64,000 nucleotides of DNA from Bog-793 sp963761425. GTDB taxonomy: Bacteria > Actinomycetota > Acidimicrobiia > Acidimicrobiales > Bog-793. The number at the start of each line of letters is the position of its first letter. Position 1 is the stretch's first letter. Of the stretch, positions 8,673-18,096 are shown piece after piece. Both the position numbers and the translations under genes were made by a program. The notes below the pieces were generated by a model. It made no database searches. It saw only the letters and a list, made by a program, of their open reading frames with translations, and was not told the origin of the DNA. Location of the stretch: assembly GCA_963761425.1 (NCBI GenBank), contig CAVXGQ010000004.1, positions 248,001 through 312,000 of the forward strand. The letters are read 5' to 3'.

Positions 8673-9185
8673 GTGACCGCCGGGCCGCCCCCGTTGTCTC
8701 CCGTCGCCTCACCGTCACCGGACCACGCCGAGAGCACGGACGCGGCGGTCGACGATTCCGTTGCCGATGTTCTCGCGCGCTTCCGGGCTGCCGGAGGACG
8801 GGCGACCACCGCCCGGAGGCTGCTGCTGAGGCTGCTCTTCGCCTCGCCCCGTCACCGGACAGCCGAGGACCTCACCGCCGAGATCCAAAACGAAGCGCCT
8901 GACGTCCACCTTTCGACCGTCTACCGCAACCTAGAAGAGCTGGAACGGCTCGGTGTCGTCACCCACGTCCATCTCGGGCACGGCCCCGCGACCTACCACC
9001 TCGCCCCGACGACCCACTGCCATCTGGTTTGCGAGGAGTGCGGCACGGTGCTCGAAGTGGGCGATCATCTCTTCGCCTCCCTCGCGGAGGCAACTCTTGC
9101 GGAGTACGGGTTCACGATCGATCCCCATCACTTCGCCATGCGGGGACGCTGTCGCCAGTGCAGCAGGCGTCCTCGCGCCAACTGA
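8673..9185 (+). CDS. Fur family metalloregulator (Fur/Zur type)
   Basis: A 170-residue Fur-fold repressor. The DNA-binding domain is at about residues 30-95 (ATTARRLLLRLLFASPRH, HLSTVYRNLEELERLGVV), and the dimer/metal domain has THCHLVCEEC and CRQC pairs for structural zinc. An N-terminal extension of about 28 residues is acidic and Pro/Ser-rich. GTG start at 8673. Whether it senses iron or zinc cannot be told from sequence alone. It is distinct from the catalase-linked paralogue about 600 bp downstream. Confidence 0.92.
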   Translation: MTAGPPPLSPVASPSPDHAESTDAAVDDSVADVLARFRAAGGRATTARRLLLRLLFASPRHRTAEDLTAEIQNEAPDVHLSTVYRNLEELERLGVVTHVHLGHGPATYHLAPTTHCHLVCEECGTVLEVGDHLFASLAEATLAEYGFTIDPHHFAMRGRCRQCSRRPRAN

Positions 9186-9221
9186 CCGGGCAGCTGACAC
9201 ACGGACAACACCCCTCGCGAC

Positions 9222-9662
9222 TCACCAGCTCTCGGTCAGCACGCGGAGGGCGAGACCGGGCGGATACAGGGGCAGGTCACCGTCACCTTCAGCGAGGTTT
9301 CGCCACACACCGGTCTTCGGAGTCGCTTCGACCCCCCTGAAGACGTCCCGGGCGTAGAGGGAAGCGTCCGCGAATTCACCTCTATATAGGAGAAGGATCT
9401 CGTGGCCGGGGAGTCCCTCGAAAACGAAGAGGTTCTCCATGACGCCGACGAGGTGGACCGATCCGAGCTCGACGCCCAGTTCCTCCAGAAGCTCGCGACG
9501 CACCGCTTCCTCTCCCCTTTCGCCAAAGTCCACGCCGCCGCCGAAGGGCCGTTGGAAGTCGACGCCAGCGACCTCGTCACGGCTATTGGAGACCAGGATC
9601 TCGTTCGTTCCCGGCCGGCGGATCAATGCCAGGGCCACCACGCGCGGCTTTGGTTTAGCCAT
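9222..9662 (-). CDS. Nudix hydrolase
   Basis: The 146-residue protein has a complete Nudix box at about residues 43-65: G, five residues, E, seven residues, then RELLEELGV. This binds divalent metal and cleaves nucleoside diphosphates linked to a variable group. The substrate is not evident. Converges with the Fur gene upstream and diverges from the fur-catalase pair, sharing the regulatory interval of about 100 bp that contains the palindromic operator. Confidence 0.93.
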   Translation of the reverse strand: MAKPKPRVVALALIRRPGTNEILVSNSRDEVAGVDFQRPFGGGVDFGERGEEAVRRELLEELGVELGSVHLVGVMENLFVFEGLPGHEILLLYRGEFADASLYARDVFRGVEATPKTGVWRNLAEGDGDLPLYPPGLALRVLTESW

Positions 9663-9701
9663 GCCGTGATCATGTCGGATCGGCCGGTGTCGGATCGATC
9701 G

Positions 9702-9750
9702 ACTGGATTAAATCCAGTTTTTTGACTAACTCCAGATCATCCGATAGTGT
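9702..9750 (+). promoter_or_regulatory. Fur/PerR-box-like palindrome and promoter of the fur-catalase operon
   Basis: ACTGGATT-A-AATCCAGT at 9702-9718 is a perfect palindrome around one base. Four bases later is TTGACT (9722-9727), then a 17-bp spacer and TAGTGT (9745-9750), a good sigma-70 arrangement. The palindrome sits just upstream of -35, and could also repress the divergent Nudix gene. Predicted transcription start falls at about 9757, essentially at the first start codons, suggesting a leaderless mRNA. Confidence 0.65.
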
Positions 9751-9761
9751 CCGGCACGGTG

Positions 9762-10253
9762 ATGGCGACGCAACAGGACGTCCAGCTTCTGCGTTCCGCG
9801 GGCCGCCGTGTCACCGCGGTACGTCTCGCCGTCCTCGAGCAGGTGGCGGCGCGACCCCACGCCGACGTGGAGACGATCTTCCGAGCGGTCGACGACCAGC
9901 TCGGCAGTGTCTCGCGTCAGGCCGTGTACGACACGCTGCGTTCCCTCGCGGCGGCAAAGCTCCTCCGTCGGATCGAACCAGCGGGAAGTCCCGCCCGCTA
10001 CGAGACAAGGGTCGGCGACAACCACCATCACGTGGTGTGCCGGGTTTGTGGCGTGGCCGCTGACGTCGACTGCGCCGTCGGTTCGGCGCCATGTCTCGAA
10101 CCGTCCGAGCTGCACGGCTTCATCCTCGACGAGGCCGAGGTGACCTTCTGGGGCTTGTGCCCACGCTGCCAGCCTCCCGTCGAGGTCGACTCGCCAAGAC
10201 CCGTCAGCCGGCGACCCACTTCGCTTGCCACGCAACAAGAAAGAAAGAGGTGA
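9762..10253 (+). CDS. furA: Fur family peroxide/iron regulator upstream of catalase (FurA/CatR/PerR type)
   Basis: A 163-residue Fur-family repressor: DNA-binding helices around VTAVRLAVLEQVAARPHADV and SRQAVYDTLRSL, a HHHVVCRVC metal-binding stretch and a C-terminal CPRC pair. Pairing with a heme catalase five bases downstream is the classic FurA-kat or CatR arrangement in actinobacteria, implying peroxide-inducible expression. ATG at 9762 is taken; GTG at 9759 or 9747 are alternatives, the last overlapping the -10 box. The gene symbol reflects context. Confidence 0.88.
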   Translation: MATQQDVQLLRSAGRRVTAVRLAVLEQVAARPHADVETIFRAVDDQLGSVSRQAVYDTLRSLAAAKLLRRIEPAGSPARYETRVGDNHHHVVCRVCGVAADVDCAVGSAPCLEPSELHGFILDEAEVTFWGLCPRCQPPVEVDSPRPVSRRPTSLATQQERKR

Positions 10254-10258
10254 CCTTG

Positions 10259-11731
10259 ATGCCAGGAAGAAATGATAAATCCACCGACCCCCGGCGTCCG
10301 ACGACGACCGACGCTGGGATCCCCGCGCCGAGCGACGAGCACTCGCTCACCGTGGGACCCAACGGGCCGATTCTGTTGCATGACCACTACCTCGTCCAGA
10401 AGATGGCCCAGTTCAACCGGGAACGTGTTCCCGAGCGTGTCGTGCACGCCAAGGGAGGCGGAGCCTTCGGTATCTTCGAATGCTTCGAAGACATGAGCGA
10501 GTACACGCGGGCGCGAGTCTTTCAGAAGAACGTGGCGACCGACGTGCTGGTGCGATTCTCGACGGTTGCCGGTGAACTCGGTTCGGCGGATACCGTGCGG
10601 GACCCACGCGGCTTCGCGATCAAGTTCTACACCGATGAGGGAAACTACGACCTGGTCGGGAACAACACTCCGATCTTTTTCATCCGCGACCCGCAAAAGT
10701 TCTCGGACTTCATCCATTCCCAAAAACGCCGGGCCGACACCCACCTGCGCGACAACAACATGCAGTGGGACTTCTGGACGCTCTCACCGGAGTCCGCCCA
10801 CCAGGTGACCTTCCTCATGACCGATCGGGGAACGCCGCGCACTTGGAGGCACCAGAACGGCTACGGGAGCCACACCTTCATGTGGGTCAACGCCGCCGGC
10901 AGGAAATCCTGGGTCAAGTACCACTTCAAGACGGATCAGGGAATCGAGAACTTCACCGACGCCGAGGCCAAGGCGATGGCCGCCGAAGACCCGGATTTCC
11001 ACCTCCGCGACCTGCACACGGCCATCGAACGCGGCGAGCACCCGAGCTGGACCCTCGAGATGCAGATCATGGACTATGAGGAGGCGGCCGATTACCGGTT
11101 CAACCCCTTCGATCTCACCAAGGTGTGGTCCCACGCGGACTATCCGCCGATCAAGATCGGCCGACTGACACTCAACCGCAACCCTGAGAACTACTTCGCC
11201 CAGATCGAACAGGCCGCGTTCGAGCCTTCCAACATGGTCCCCGGCATCGCGCCGAGCCCGGACAAGATGTTGCTGGGGAGGATGTTCAGCTACCCTGACA
11301 CCCACCGCCATCGGATCGGGACGAACTACCTCCAACTGCCGGTGAACCGACCGAAATCCCCCGTCAACTCCTACAACAAGGACGGGGCGATGCGGTACGA
11401 GAACCCCGCCGATCCCGTTTACGCACCGAACTCGGCTGGTGGACCCGCCGCCGACCCCTCACGCTTCGGTGACCCCGAGGGCTGGACGGCAGCCGGCGAG
11501 ATGGTTCGTGCCGCCTACGACCTCCACAAGGAGGACGACGACTTCGGACAGGCGGGAACGCTCTACCGCAAGGTGCTTTCGACGACCGATCGCGAACATC
11601 TCGTTGGGAACATTGTCCAGCACGTGAACAACGGTGTCTCGCAGTCCATGATCCCGAGGGTGCTCGACTACTGGCGCCAGGTAGACACCGACCTCGGTGA
11701 CCGGGTGGCCGAAGCGCTCAAGACCCAGTAA
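10259..11731 (+). CDS. katA: Monofunctional heme catalase (clade small-subunit type)
   Basis: Catalase of 490 residues decomposing hydrogen peroxide. Visible landmarks: distal histidine in RVVHAKGGGAFGIFE, the distal asparagine region VGNNTPIFFIRD, and the proximal heme tyrosine in RMFSYPDTHRHRIGTN. The ATG at 10259 follows AAAGAGG by eight bases and lies five bases after the fur stop, so the two form an operon. The length fits the ~480-500-residue small-subunit catalases, without the extra flavodoxin-like domain of large ones. No defects seen. Confidence 0.97.
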   Translation: MPGRNDKSTDPRRPTTTDAGIPAPSDEHSLTVGPNGPILLHDHYLVQKMAQFNRERVPERVVHAKGGGAFGIFECFEDMSEYTRARVFQKNVATDVLVRFSTVAGELGSADTVRDPRGFAIKFYTDEGNYDLVGNNTPIFFIRDPQKFSDFIHSQKRRADTHLRDNNMQWDFWTLSPESAHQVTFLMTDRGTPRTWRHQNGYGSHTFMWVNAAGRKSWVKYHFKTDQGIENFTDAEAKAMAAEDPDFHLRDLHTAIERGEHPSWTLEMQIMDYEEAADYRFNPFDLTKVWSHADYPPIKIGRLTLNRNPENYFAQIEQAAFEPSNMVPGIAPSPDKMLLGRMFSYPDTHRHRIGTNYLQLPVNRPKSPVNSYNKDGAMRYENPADPVYAPNSAGGPAADPSRFGDPEGWTAAGEMVRAAYDLHKEDDDFGQAGTLYRKVLSTTDREHLVGNIVQHVNNGVSQSMIPRVLDYWRQVDTDLGDRVAEALKTQ

Positions 11732-11931
11732 GCAACGGTTCCGGGTTTTGTCATGAGCACGTGACTCACAAATCTCCGTAAGACCAACCGGTCCGACCTC
11801 ACGAGGGGGATGTGAGGAGGGATGAGCCGAGCATCCTCGCTTCGGAAAGGCATACACCCAGAATCGTTGTCCGCGACACAGGTACCCGAATTGGTCGCCC
11901 GACAACCTTCGAGCGGCGCGAGCGCAAACTC

Positions 11932-12720
11932 ATGATGGCTTTCTTTCGCGCCCGCAAGTTCTCCTTTCGTCAGACCACTCACTTGCGTCTTATTGCCACC
12001 ACGGCGCTGGCGATCACATCCTTGGTCTGGTTGGCCACCGCCATCCCCGCCGGGGCCCTGACGACCACTCACCGTCTGTCAACAGCGAAAAGAATCGGCC
12101 CTGATGCGGTGTGGAAACAGGCCCTGACAGACCAGCTCCAAGCGTGGAAGGGCTGTCGACGTCCTGTGCCCGGCGTTGATCGGGCCTGTTTTGTGCGGTT
12201 CATGCGCGCTCACGGGGCCTCGACTCAGGCCGTCTCCTTCTTTGACTCCACCGGCTCCTACCTCATCGCTTTCGTCGACACCGGAAAAGTCGATCTTGGC
12301 TACATGCTGTCTTCGTTCCCCGCCAACGACGACCTCAACTACCTGCTGCTCAACAGCGCCCAGCCGTACTTCCACCCGCCCCTGCCATCCCTTGCGGCGC
12401 CCAGTTACGCCAAGCTCCGCCGGGCTTATCGCCTCGCCTCGGGCGCCACCGGGCTGACCGCCGAGACGGACTCGATCCTCCCTTGGCTCGAAACATCTAC
12501 GACGTTGCACGGCGGTGACAGCGAGATTGTTCTCCAGTTCCAGCTGTACGACCGGTGCGCGGCCTGCACCACCCCGTACCGAGCCCGGGCCGCTTATCGG
12601 TTCTCGGCACGTGGCAAGTTCCTAGGAGCAGTTCCCTTGAACCCGTGTCTCTCCGCCGACCGACAGGGATTGGCCGCAACTGTCCAAGAACCCGTTTGCC
12701 CGCCGGCGCACCGGGCGTGA
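11932..12720 (+). CDS. Secreted protein of unknown function
   Basis: 262 residues. The start at 11932 (ATGATG) gives a basic N-region, a hydrophobic core (LIATTALAITSLVWLATAI) and an AGA-type cleavage site, so a Sec signal peptide is likely. The mature part has several cysteines (CRRPVPGVDRAC, CAACTTPY, CLSAD) that could form disulfides. I do not recognise the fold. It sits between catalase and the glycan region and may mark the edge of the accessory segment. Confidence 0.7.
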   Translation: MMAFFRARKFSFRQTTHLRLIATTALAITSLVWLATAIPAGALTTTHRLSTAKRIGPDAVWKQALTDQLQAWKGCRRPVPGVDRACFVRFMRAHGASTQAVSFFDSTGSYLIAFVDTGKVDLGYMLSSFPANDDLNYLLLNSAQPYFHPPLPSLAAPSYAKLRRAYRLASGATGLTAETDSILPWLETSTTLHGGDSEIVLQFQLYDRCAACTTPYRARAAYRFSARGKFLGAVPLNPCLSADRQGLAATVQEPVCPPAHRA

Positions 12721-13008
12721 ATCTAAGCCTTGGAGCTGCAGAACCACATCGGTCCAACGACTGCATCTCACCTCGCCTGGTCTCCATGCAGCTTTCCCTG
12801 TCCCGCGGGTCCGGACGACAGCTCCCATCGTCTCTCGCGCGCGACGTGAACTACTCTCGGCATTCAGAATCAGCGAAGCGATTCCCCCGTAGCTGCAGGT
12901 CCTGACCGATCCGGAATGAGGCAATCCGTTCACAGGATCTGCTAAGCGCCGCGCAAACGGGGAAGTCCACGGCAAGCGGTTCGTGTTGCGAGAAGGATTC
13001 TTGGGCCA

Positions 13009-15175
13009 ATGTCTGGTGGGGTGGAACTGAACTCAACTGCCCAGAGCGATCAAGAGGGCTATGACATTCGCGCTCCCAACGACCGCGGCCGGACCCCACG
13101 CCACCTGAGAGATGAGGGATTCCTGCCACCGGAAACGGTCCAGCGCGCGCTCTGCGTCGTTGCCGCCCTGGGCTTGCTCGTTCTCGCACAGGTCAACTTC
13201 GGAGTTGCGGTGAGCTCGCCCTGGAGAGCCCAAATCTCGCCCTTGGGCTTCGTGTTCGCGCTCGGTCTCTCCGCAGCCGCTTGCGGCGTTCGATCGACGC
13301 GTGCCCTGAACTGGGTGATGCTGGCGGTACTCGTAGTCGCCATCGCACTCACGGCAACCGAAGCAACCGGAATCCTTCTCGCCCGGCACGGATTTGGCGA
13401 AGACGACGGTGCCTTCGTCCAGTACGGCACCCGGCTGCTCCTCCGCGGCGTGAACCCTTTCACCCACTCCATGGCGCCGGGGCTCCAGCTGTACGGAGCG
13501 TCACCAGTTCCCACCGCACTGACGAACGGATCAGTCTCCACCGGTTTTGACTATCCCTCCTTGCCGCTGCTGCTCACCGTGCCTTTCTACTGGCTTACCA
13601 ACGGCGTGCAATCCGTCTCGGTGGCGGCGGTTTTCTTCCAGTGCCTCGCTGCGGTGGTGCTGTACGCGATGCTGCCCCGGGGACTGCGTCCCTTGGCGGT
13701 TATCGCCGTCTTCGAGATTCCGCTGCTTTTCGGATTTGAGATGGCCGGATCCTTCTACCCGATGCTTCTGCCGTTCGCCTTGATAGCAATCTGGAACTGG
13801 ACCGACATCGGTCGAACGGGTCGTCTTTCAGGAGGAGATGTCGCACGTGCCATATGTCTCGGCCTCGCGTGCGCCGTCGAGCAAATCGTTTGGATCATGG
13901 CGCTGTTTCTTGTCGCGGGGATCTGGCGGACTGGGTCCCGCCGGCTCGGGAATGGCGGCTCAGCGCGTCTCACGGCGCGATTCACGCTCGTCACGCTGGC
14001 CACTTTCGGGCTGGTGAACTTTCCCTTTATCGTCTGGGGAGCCAGCGCCTGGTGGCGAGACGTGATCGTCCCCTTCACACAACATGCCATCCCCTACGGT
14101 GAAGGTCTCGTCGACTTAACGGTCATTCTGCACCTTGGCGGCGGAGACCTCGGATGGTATTCGGACGCCGCGCTCGCTTTGCTCTGTGGGCTTCTCGTCG
14201 CCTATGTGGTGTGGTTCCGCGGGTTGTGGCGAACCGGGATCGTCCTCGCCGGTGTGATGTTTTTCGTCAGCACGCGTCCTTTGGATGGGTATTGGCTTGA
14301 AGTTGCGCCCCTGTGGCTTGCGGCGGTCATCGTGCCGGGACCGGCGCCGCGCCCGGCGCCCGTCTCGTGGTCACTTTCTCGGCTAGCCAGCCTCCGGATC
14401 GGGCTGACGGCCGCTGTCTTTGCTCCCACGCTGGCCTTTGTTGGACTCGCCCTTTCGACAACTGCTCCTTTGCAAGTGCGCATCGAATCGGTACGCGTCG
14501 AGCTACAAAGACAAGACATCTGGGGGGTGGTCGTTCGGGCCACGAACCTGACGGGCAACCCTGTTCGACCGCACTTCGCCTTGGATTCCGGCGGCCAATT
14601 GAGCGCCTACTGGACAATCGACTCCGGACCGGCCGTACTCCCAGGCGATCATTCCGCTTACTACGACCTCAGCTCGCCCAATATTCAAACCAATCCCTCG
14701 GTCACCACGCCGTTTGTTATCTCCGCCATGTCGTCGTCGCCCGACGCGATCTCCTCGAGCGCGGTGTACCAAGCAAGACGCTTCCACATCGTCCTGACGC
14801 CGAACCAGGTCGACAATCCTGTTCCGGTGGGACAGGCCGTCGTTATGCATGCCCAAGTTGAGAACTCGTCTGGGGTGCCGGTGTCGATCGCCGGCATCGA
14901 CGTTGCATTGTGGCGCACTTCCCTCGGGCAACACGGACCCTTGAAATCTCATGCTTCTGTCAACGGTGGGCCGAGTTCCAAGCATGTCGCGTTTCGCGCG
15001 AACCAATGCGGCGGGTGTGGCGACTTTCCGAGTAAGCGATCCCGTTCCGGAAGGAACGCGCAGCGCGCCGGTCTTTCTACTCAGTTGGATCCACCCCAGC
15101 AGTTCCTACAACTACGGTTATTCCAGTCCAGTCGAGGTGAAGTGGTATTCCCCGGCACGATCGGTCAAACAGTGA
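13009..15175 (+). pseudogene. Polytopic GT-C-like membrane protein with C-terminal Ig-like domain, apparent frameshift
   Basis: From ATG 13009 the frame encodes about 11 hydrophobic helices with the acidic loop GEDDGAFVQYG after an early helix and GVNPFTHS, resembling GT-C mannosyl-type glycosyltransferases. Then follows a beta-rich tail (about residue 500 onward) resembling an Ig-like fold. Around 14942-15010 family-like sequence leaves this frame: the next frame reads TNAAGVATFRV and ends SPARSVKQ at 15175, a natural Ig-domain end. Without the shift the frame runs on through a basic non-family stretch into the GtrA gene. Either a real lesion or a sequence error; I favour a broken or mis-sequenced gene over a true fusion. 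Confidence 0.65.
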
Positions 15176-15738
15176 GTTACGCGACTAAGCGCACAGACAC
15201 CCGCGAGCGTCGCGACTCCAGGAGTCAACGGATAATCGCAGCTCTTTCGTCCAGCGGGCTCCAACGAGCTCGACGCTTCTACGCCACACGAACCGGTGGA
15301 ACGCTTGTCCGCTACACCCTTGTTTCGGTATTTAACGTCGTCTTTTCCGTTGTCGTTCTGGTCCTTGTTTACGGGGTCTTTCGACTTTGGACAGAGGTGC
15401 CAAGCACCCTCTTCGCGAACGTCGTGACGATTCCGCCAGCCTATTACCTGACCCGCAACTGGGCCTGGGGGAAGTCCGGGCGCTCCCATCTCATGAAAGA
15501 GGTCGTGCCGTTCTGGGCAATGACTCTCGTGGGTATCGCCTTTTCCATCGTGACCGCGGCCGAAGCACGTCATCTTGGACTCGCTTATCACCTCAGCCGG
15601 ATCGACAGAACCGCCCTCGTCGTCGCGGCGAATCTCTTCGCCTTCGGTGTCACCTGGATCGGAAAGTTTCTCCTGCTCAACTTGGTCTTCCGAGAGCCAG
15701 TGGTTTCCCGAAACGACGACGTGTTCGCGGATACCTAA
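15172..15738 (+). CDS. GtrA-like membrane protein
   Basis: GtrA family proteins are four-helix membrane proteins thought to help flip or hand over polyprenyl-linked sugars. Helices are visible at LVSVFNVVFSVVVLVLVYGV, TLFANVVTIPPAYYLTRNWAW (family signature), VVPFWAMTLVGIAFSIV and LVVAANLFAFGVTWIGKFLL. The GTG at 15172 overlaps the likely stop of the preceding gene (GTGA), giving 188 residues. The neighbouring GT-C protein suggests they act together on a lipid-linked glycan. A similar gene lies at 25063-25554. Confidence 0.82.
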   Translation: MSYATKRTDTRERRDSRSQRIIAALSSSGLQRARRFYATRTGGTLVRYTLVSVFNVVFSVVVLVLVYGVFRLWTEVPSTLFANVVTIPPAYYLTRNWAWGKSGRSHLMKEVVPFWAMTLVGIAFSIVTAAEARHLGLAYHLSRIDRTALVVAANLFAFGVTWIGKFLLLNLVFREPVVSRNDDVFADT

Positions 15739-16281
15739 CTCGCACGCCAAGAGTGGTCTTTCGTCGCGCGGGTTGCGCTGTACTCAGTCCAGCTGCACAT
15801 TCACTTCCGCTCACTGGACGAGTGCGTTCGTCGCCCGTTGCTTCGCATCCTGCAGCCGCTTGCCATTTGCCGGATCTCCTCCCATTACATAACGAGATTC
15901 TCGACAACCACCAGCGGGCTATATGTACGTACCCGCGACGCTGTCCGGCTTGTCGAGACACAGGTCCCTGCGCGCAGCCCGCAGCGGGAAAGAATGACAA
16001 CAGTTACGGGCGAGAACGCTTGTTCAAGTAAACGTTCCACGGTCGGCCCCTCAACACTTGACCCGTCACGCCTCGTATCCAGATCTTCCTCTATTCGGTG
16101 TCAAGTGTTCTAAGGCGTGCGTCATCGATCAGTTTCCCTGCTTGGCAGACTCGACGCTCCGGACACTGCGCTGACCGAACTGAAATAGCGGCCGGCACCT
16201 CTAGGACGTGATCTCCCGCGGACTCGTCGATCACCCTCCGGCGTCTCCTAGGGGTCATCGCGTTCCGCTCAGCGCGGCGTT
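15739..16281. other. Intergenic stretch without a recognisable gene
   Basis: I see no supported coding frame. It contains a 10-bp inverted pair, AACACTTGAC at 16053-16062 and GTCAAGTGTT at 16100-16109, and a shorter CACGCCT/AGGCGTG pair. It leads into a decayed transposase. Confidence 0.5.
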
Positions 16282-16293
16282 TTCGACCGGCGT

Positions 16294-16941
16294 GTGCGAG
16301 CTCTGCCTCTCGGTGAGGCCGAGGAGCTCCGCTCCTCGGGGCAGCTCGACCGCAACATTGTGGCGTGGCGGCGTGATGCCGAGGGGCACTGGGTGCGGGC
16401 CGGAGAGCTCTCTGCAGCTCCTGACACGCCGAGTTTCGGCAGCGCCGCCGCCGTCTCTCATCACTGCGCCCGCCTCGGCCTTGTCGAGCACTCGGCCTCC
16501 CTAGGTGTTCGCCGGCGGTCGAAGGCGCTGGCGGACACCGCCTTCGCGATGGTGGCGAACTGCCTGATCGACCCGCGCTCCAAGCGCGGCAGCGTCTTTG
16601 ACTGGATGGGCCGCGACACGGCAGTGGGCGCGTTCGCGACCGAGCCCTCGTTCGACCAGTGCTATCGCGCGCTCGACGCCGTCGCCGCCCACAAGAAGGC
16701 GACCGAAGCCGAGCTCTACGCGCACCTCGAGCTGAGATCGCGCCGCAATCACCTGAGCCGAGGGCACTTCAGCCCATCCCCAAGACCGGATGAAGTGACA
16801 GCACGCTTCCCGCGTGACCTCATGACCAGGGAGGACGCGAAAGTCGCGCCGAACTCGATTCTGACTTTCCGTCCGCGTCTCGGGACCCTAAGAGCGTCCA
16901 CGAGCGTAACTGGGTCTGCTCTGCGAGATTTGGCAGACTAG
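16294..16941 (+). pseudogene. Transposase fragment (IS1634/IS4-superfamily-like), decayed
   Basis: The frame encodes a segment with HCARLGLVEHSA, ALADTAFAMVANCLIDPRSK and GSVFDWMGRDTAV, which resembles the N-terminal region of IS1634-type DDE transposases. No catalytic DDE region follows; downstream sequence turns into a 129-bp block repeated in inverted orientation near 22.3 kb and then unrelated sequence. The reading frame start is not meaningful. Judged a remnant of an insertion sequence at the left edge of the sugar module. Family placement is tentative. Confidence 0.5.
16729..16857 (+). repeat. Copy A of a diverged ~126-129-bp repeat, inverted relative to 22269-22394
   Basis: The block from GAGCTGAGATCGCGCCGCAA to GCCGAACTCG matches the reverse complement of 22269-22394 with scattered substitutions, including shared GCCGAGGG and CATGACCAGGGAGGACGCGA segments. 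Interpreted as the 3' end of related insertion-sequence remnants. Confidence 0.75.
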
Positions 16942-17001
16942 GTTTCGTTCCTTTCCCGCTGAAACAAATCCGCCGCGGAGGGTTGAAAGAACCAACCAAG
17001 A

Positions 17002-18096
17002 ATGCCCAAGCGAGAATCCTCTTCGCACCGTCCGACCGTTCTGCTGACCGGAGCTGGCGGCTCGGCGGCCGCCAACTGTCTTGACGCGCTACGGCGCTCG
17101 GCGGCCGCCTATCGAGTGATCGGGATTGACGCATCACCGATCCGCCTGCACCTCTCGACGGCAGACGAACGCTATGTGACGACCCGCTCAGATGACGGCC
17201 GATACGCAGAGCAGCTGCGTGAAATCATTGAACACACTCGCTCTGATGTGCTCCACCCGCAACCCGATCCTGACGTCCTCGCGATAGGGGCGATCCGCGA
17301 CGACCTCGATGTCGGCACATATCTTCCGAGTCAACGCGCCCTCGCCGATGCTTCCGACAAAGTCGTGTTTACGGCCACGATGGCGGCCAAAGAAGTCGGG
17401 GTTCCCGAATCGATCGAGTACACGACTATCGACTCGGTGCCCGAGAGGACAGCGTATCTCCTCGAACGGCACGAACGAGTTTGGGTTCGCGCGCGAAGAG
17501 GCGCTGGCGCTCGAGGATCCCTTCCGGTACGTTCGCCGGATCAAGCGAGTGCCTGGGTGAGGTGGTGGATAGACGAGAAAAGACTTTCCGCATCAGATTT
17601 CATGGCTGCTGAATTCCTCCCCGGACGTGAATTCGCATACCAGAGTGTTTGGCAAGACGGAGAGCTGGTCGCAGGTCAGGCCCGGGAGCGGCTTGAATAC
17701 CTTTACGGACATCTCACGCCACACGGTCAAACATCAACCCCGGCGGTCGCGAGAACAGTCGCCGAGCCTGGCGTAGACGAACTCGCAATTCGGGCAATCC
17801 ACGCGCTGGATAGCTCGCCATGCGGCGCGTTCTGTGTTGACATCAAAGAGGCCGCTAACGGCAGGCGGCTAGTGACTGAGATCAATGCGGGACGATTCTT
17901 CACGACGTCAAACTTCTTCGCCGCTGCCGGGCTGAACATGCCGGACATGCTGGTGCGATGTGCACTGGGCGAACGACTACCGCGGGTTGGAACCTCTCCC
18001 CTTCGTCCCGACCTCTATTGGATCAGAATGGTAGACATGGGCTACCAACTCGTACCCGGAGACGCACTGTATGCTTGGCCCAACCCCAATACTTGA
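17002..18096 (+). CDS. ATP-grasp / carbamoyl-phosphate-synthase-like enzyme of a glycan locus
   Basis: The 364-residue protein begins with a Rossmann-like pre-ATP-grasp domain (TVLLTGAGGSAAANCLDAL) and continues to an ATP-grasp fold whose metal-binding end is visible as VTEINAGRFFTTSN. Family members ligate a carboxylate to an amine or similar nucleophile using ATP. ATG at 17002. The 3' end overlaps the HAD gene by 26 bp, and the HAD, Gfo/Idh and DegT genes follow in tight succession, so all likely modify one sugar. Substrate is unknown. Confidence 0.8.
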   Translation: MPKRESSSHRPTVLLTGAGGSAAANCLDALRRSAAAYRVIGIDASPIRLHLSTADERYVTTRSDDGRYAEQLREIIEHTRSDVLHPQPDPDVLAIGAIRDDLDVGTYLPSQRALADASDKVVFTATMAAKEVGVPESIEYTTIDSVPERTAYLLERHERVWVRARRGAGARGSLPVRSPDQASAWVRWWIDEKRLSASDFMAAEFLPGREFAYQSVWQDGELVAGQARERLEYLYGHLTPHGQTSTPAVARTVAEPGVDELAIRAIHALDSSPCGAFCVDIKEAANGRRLVTEINAGRFFTTSNFFAAAGLNMPDMLVRCALGERLPRVGTSPLRPDLYWIRMVDMGYQLVPGDALYAWPNPNT

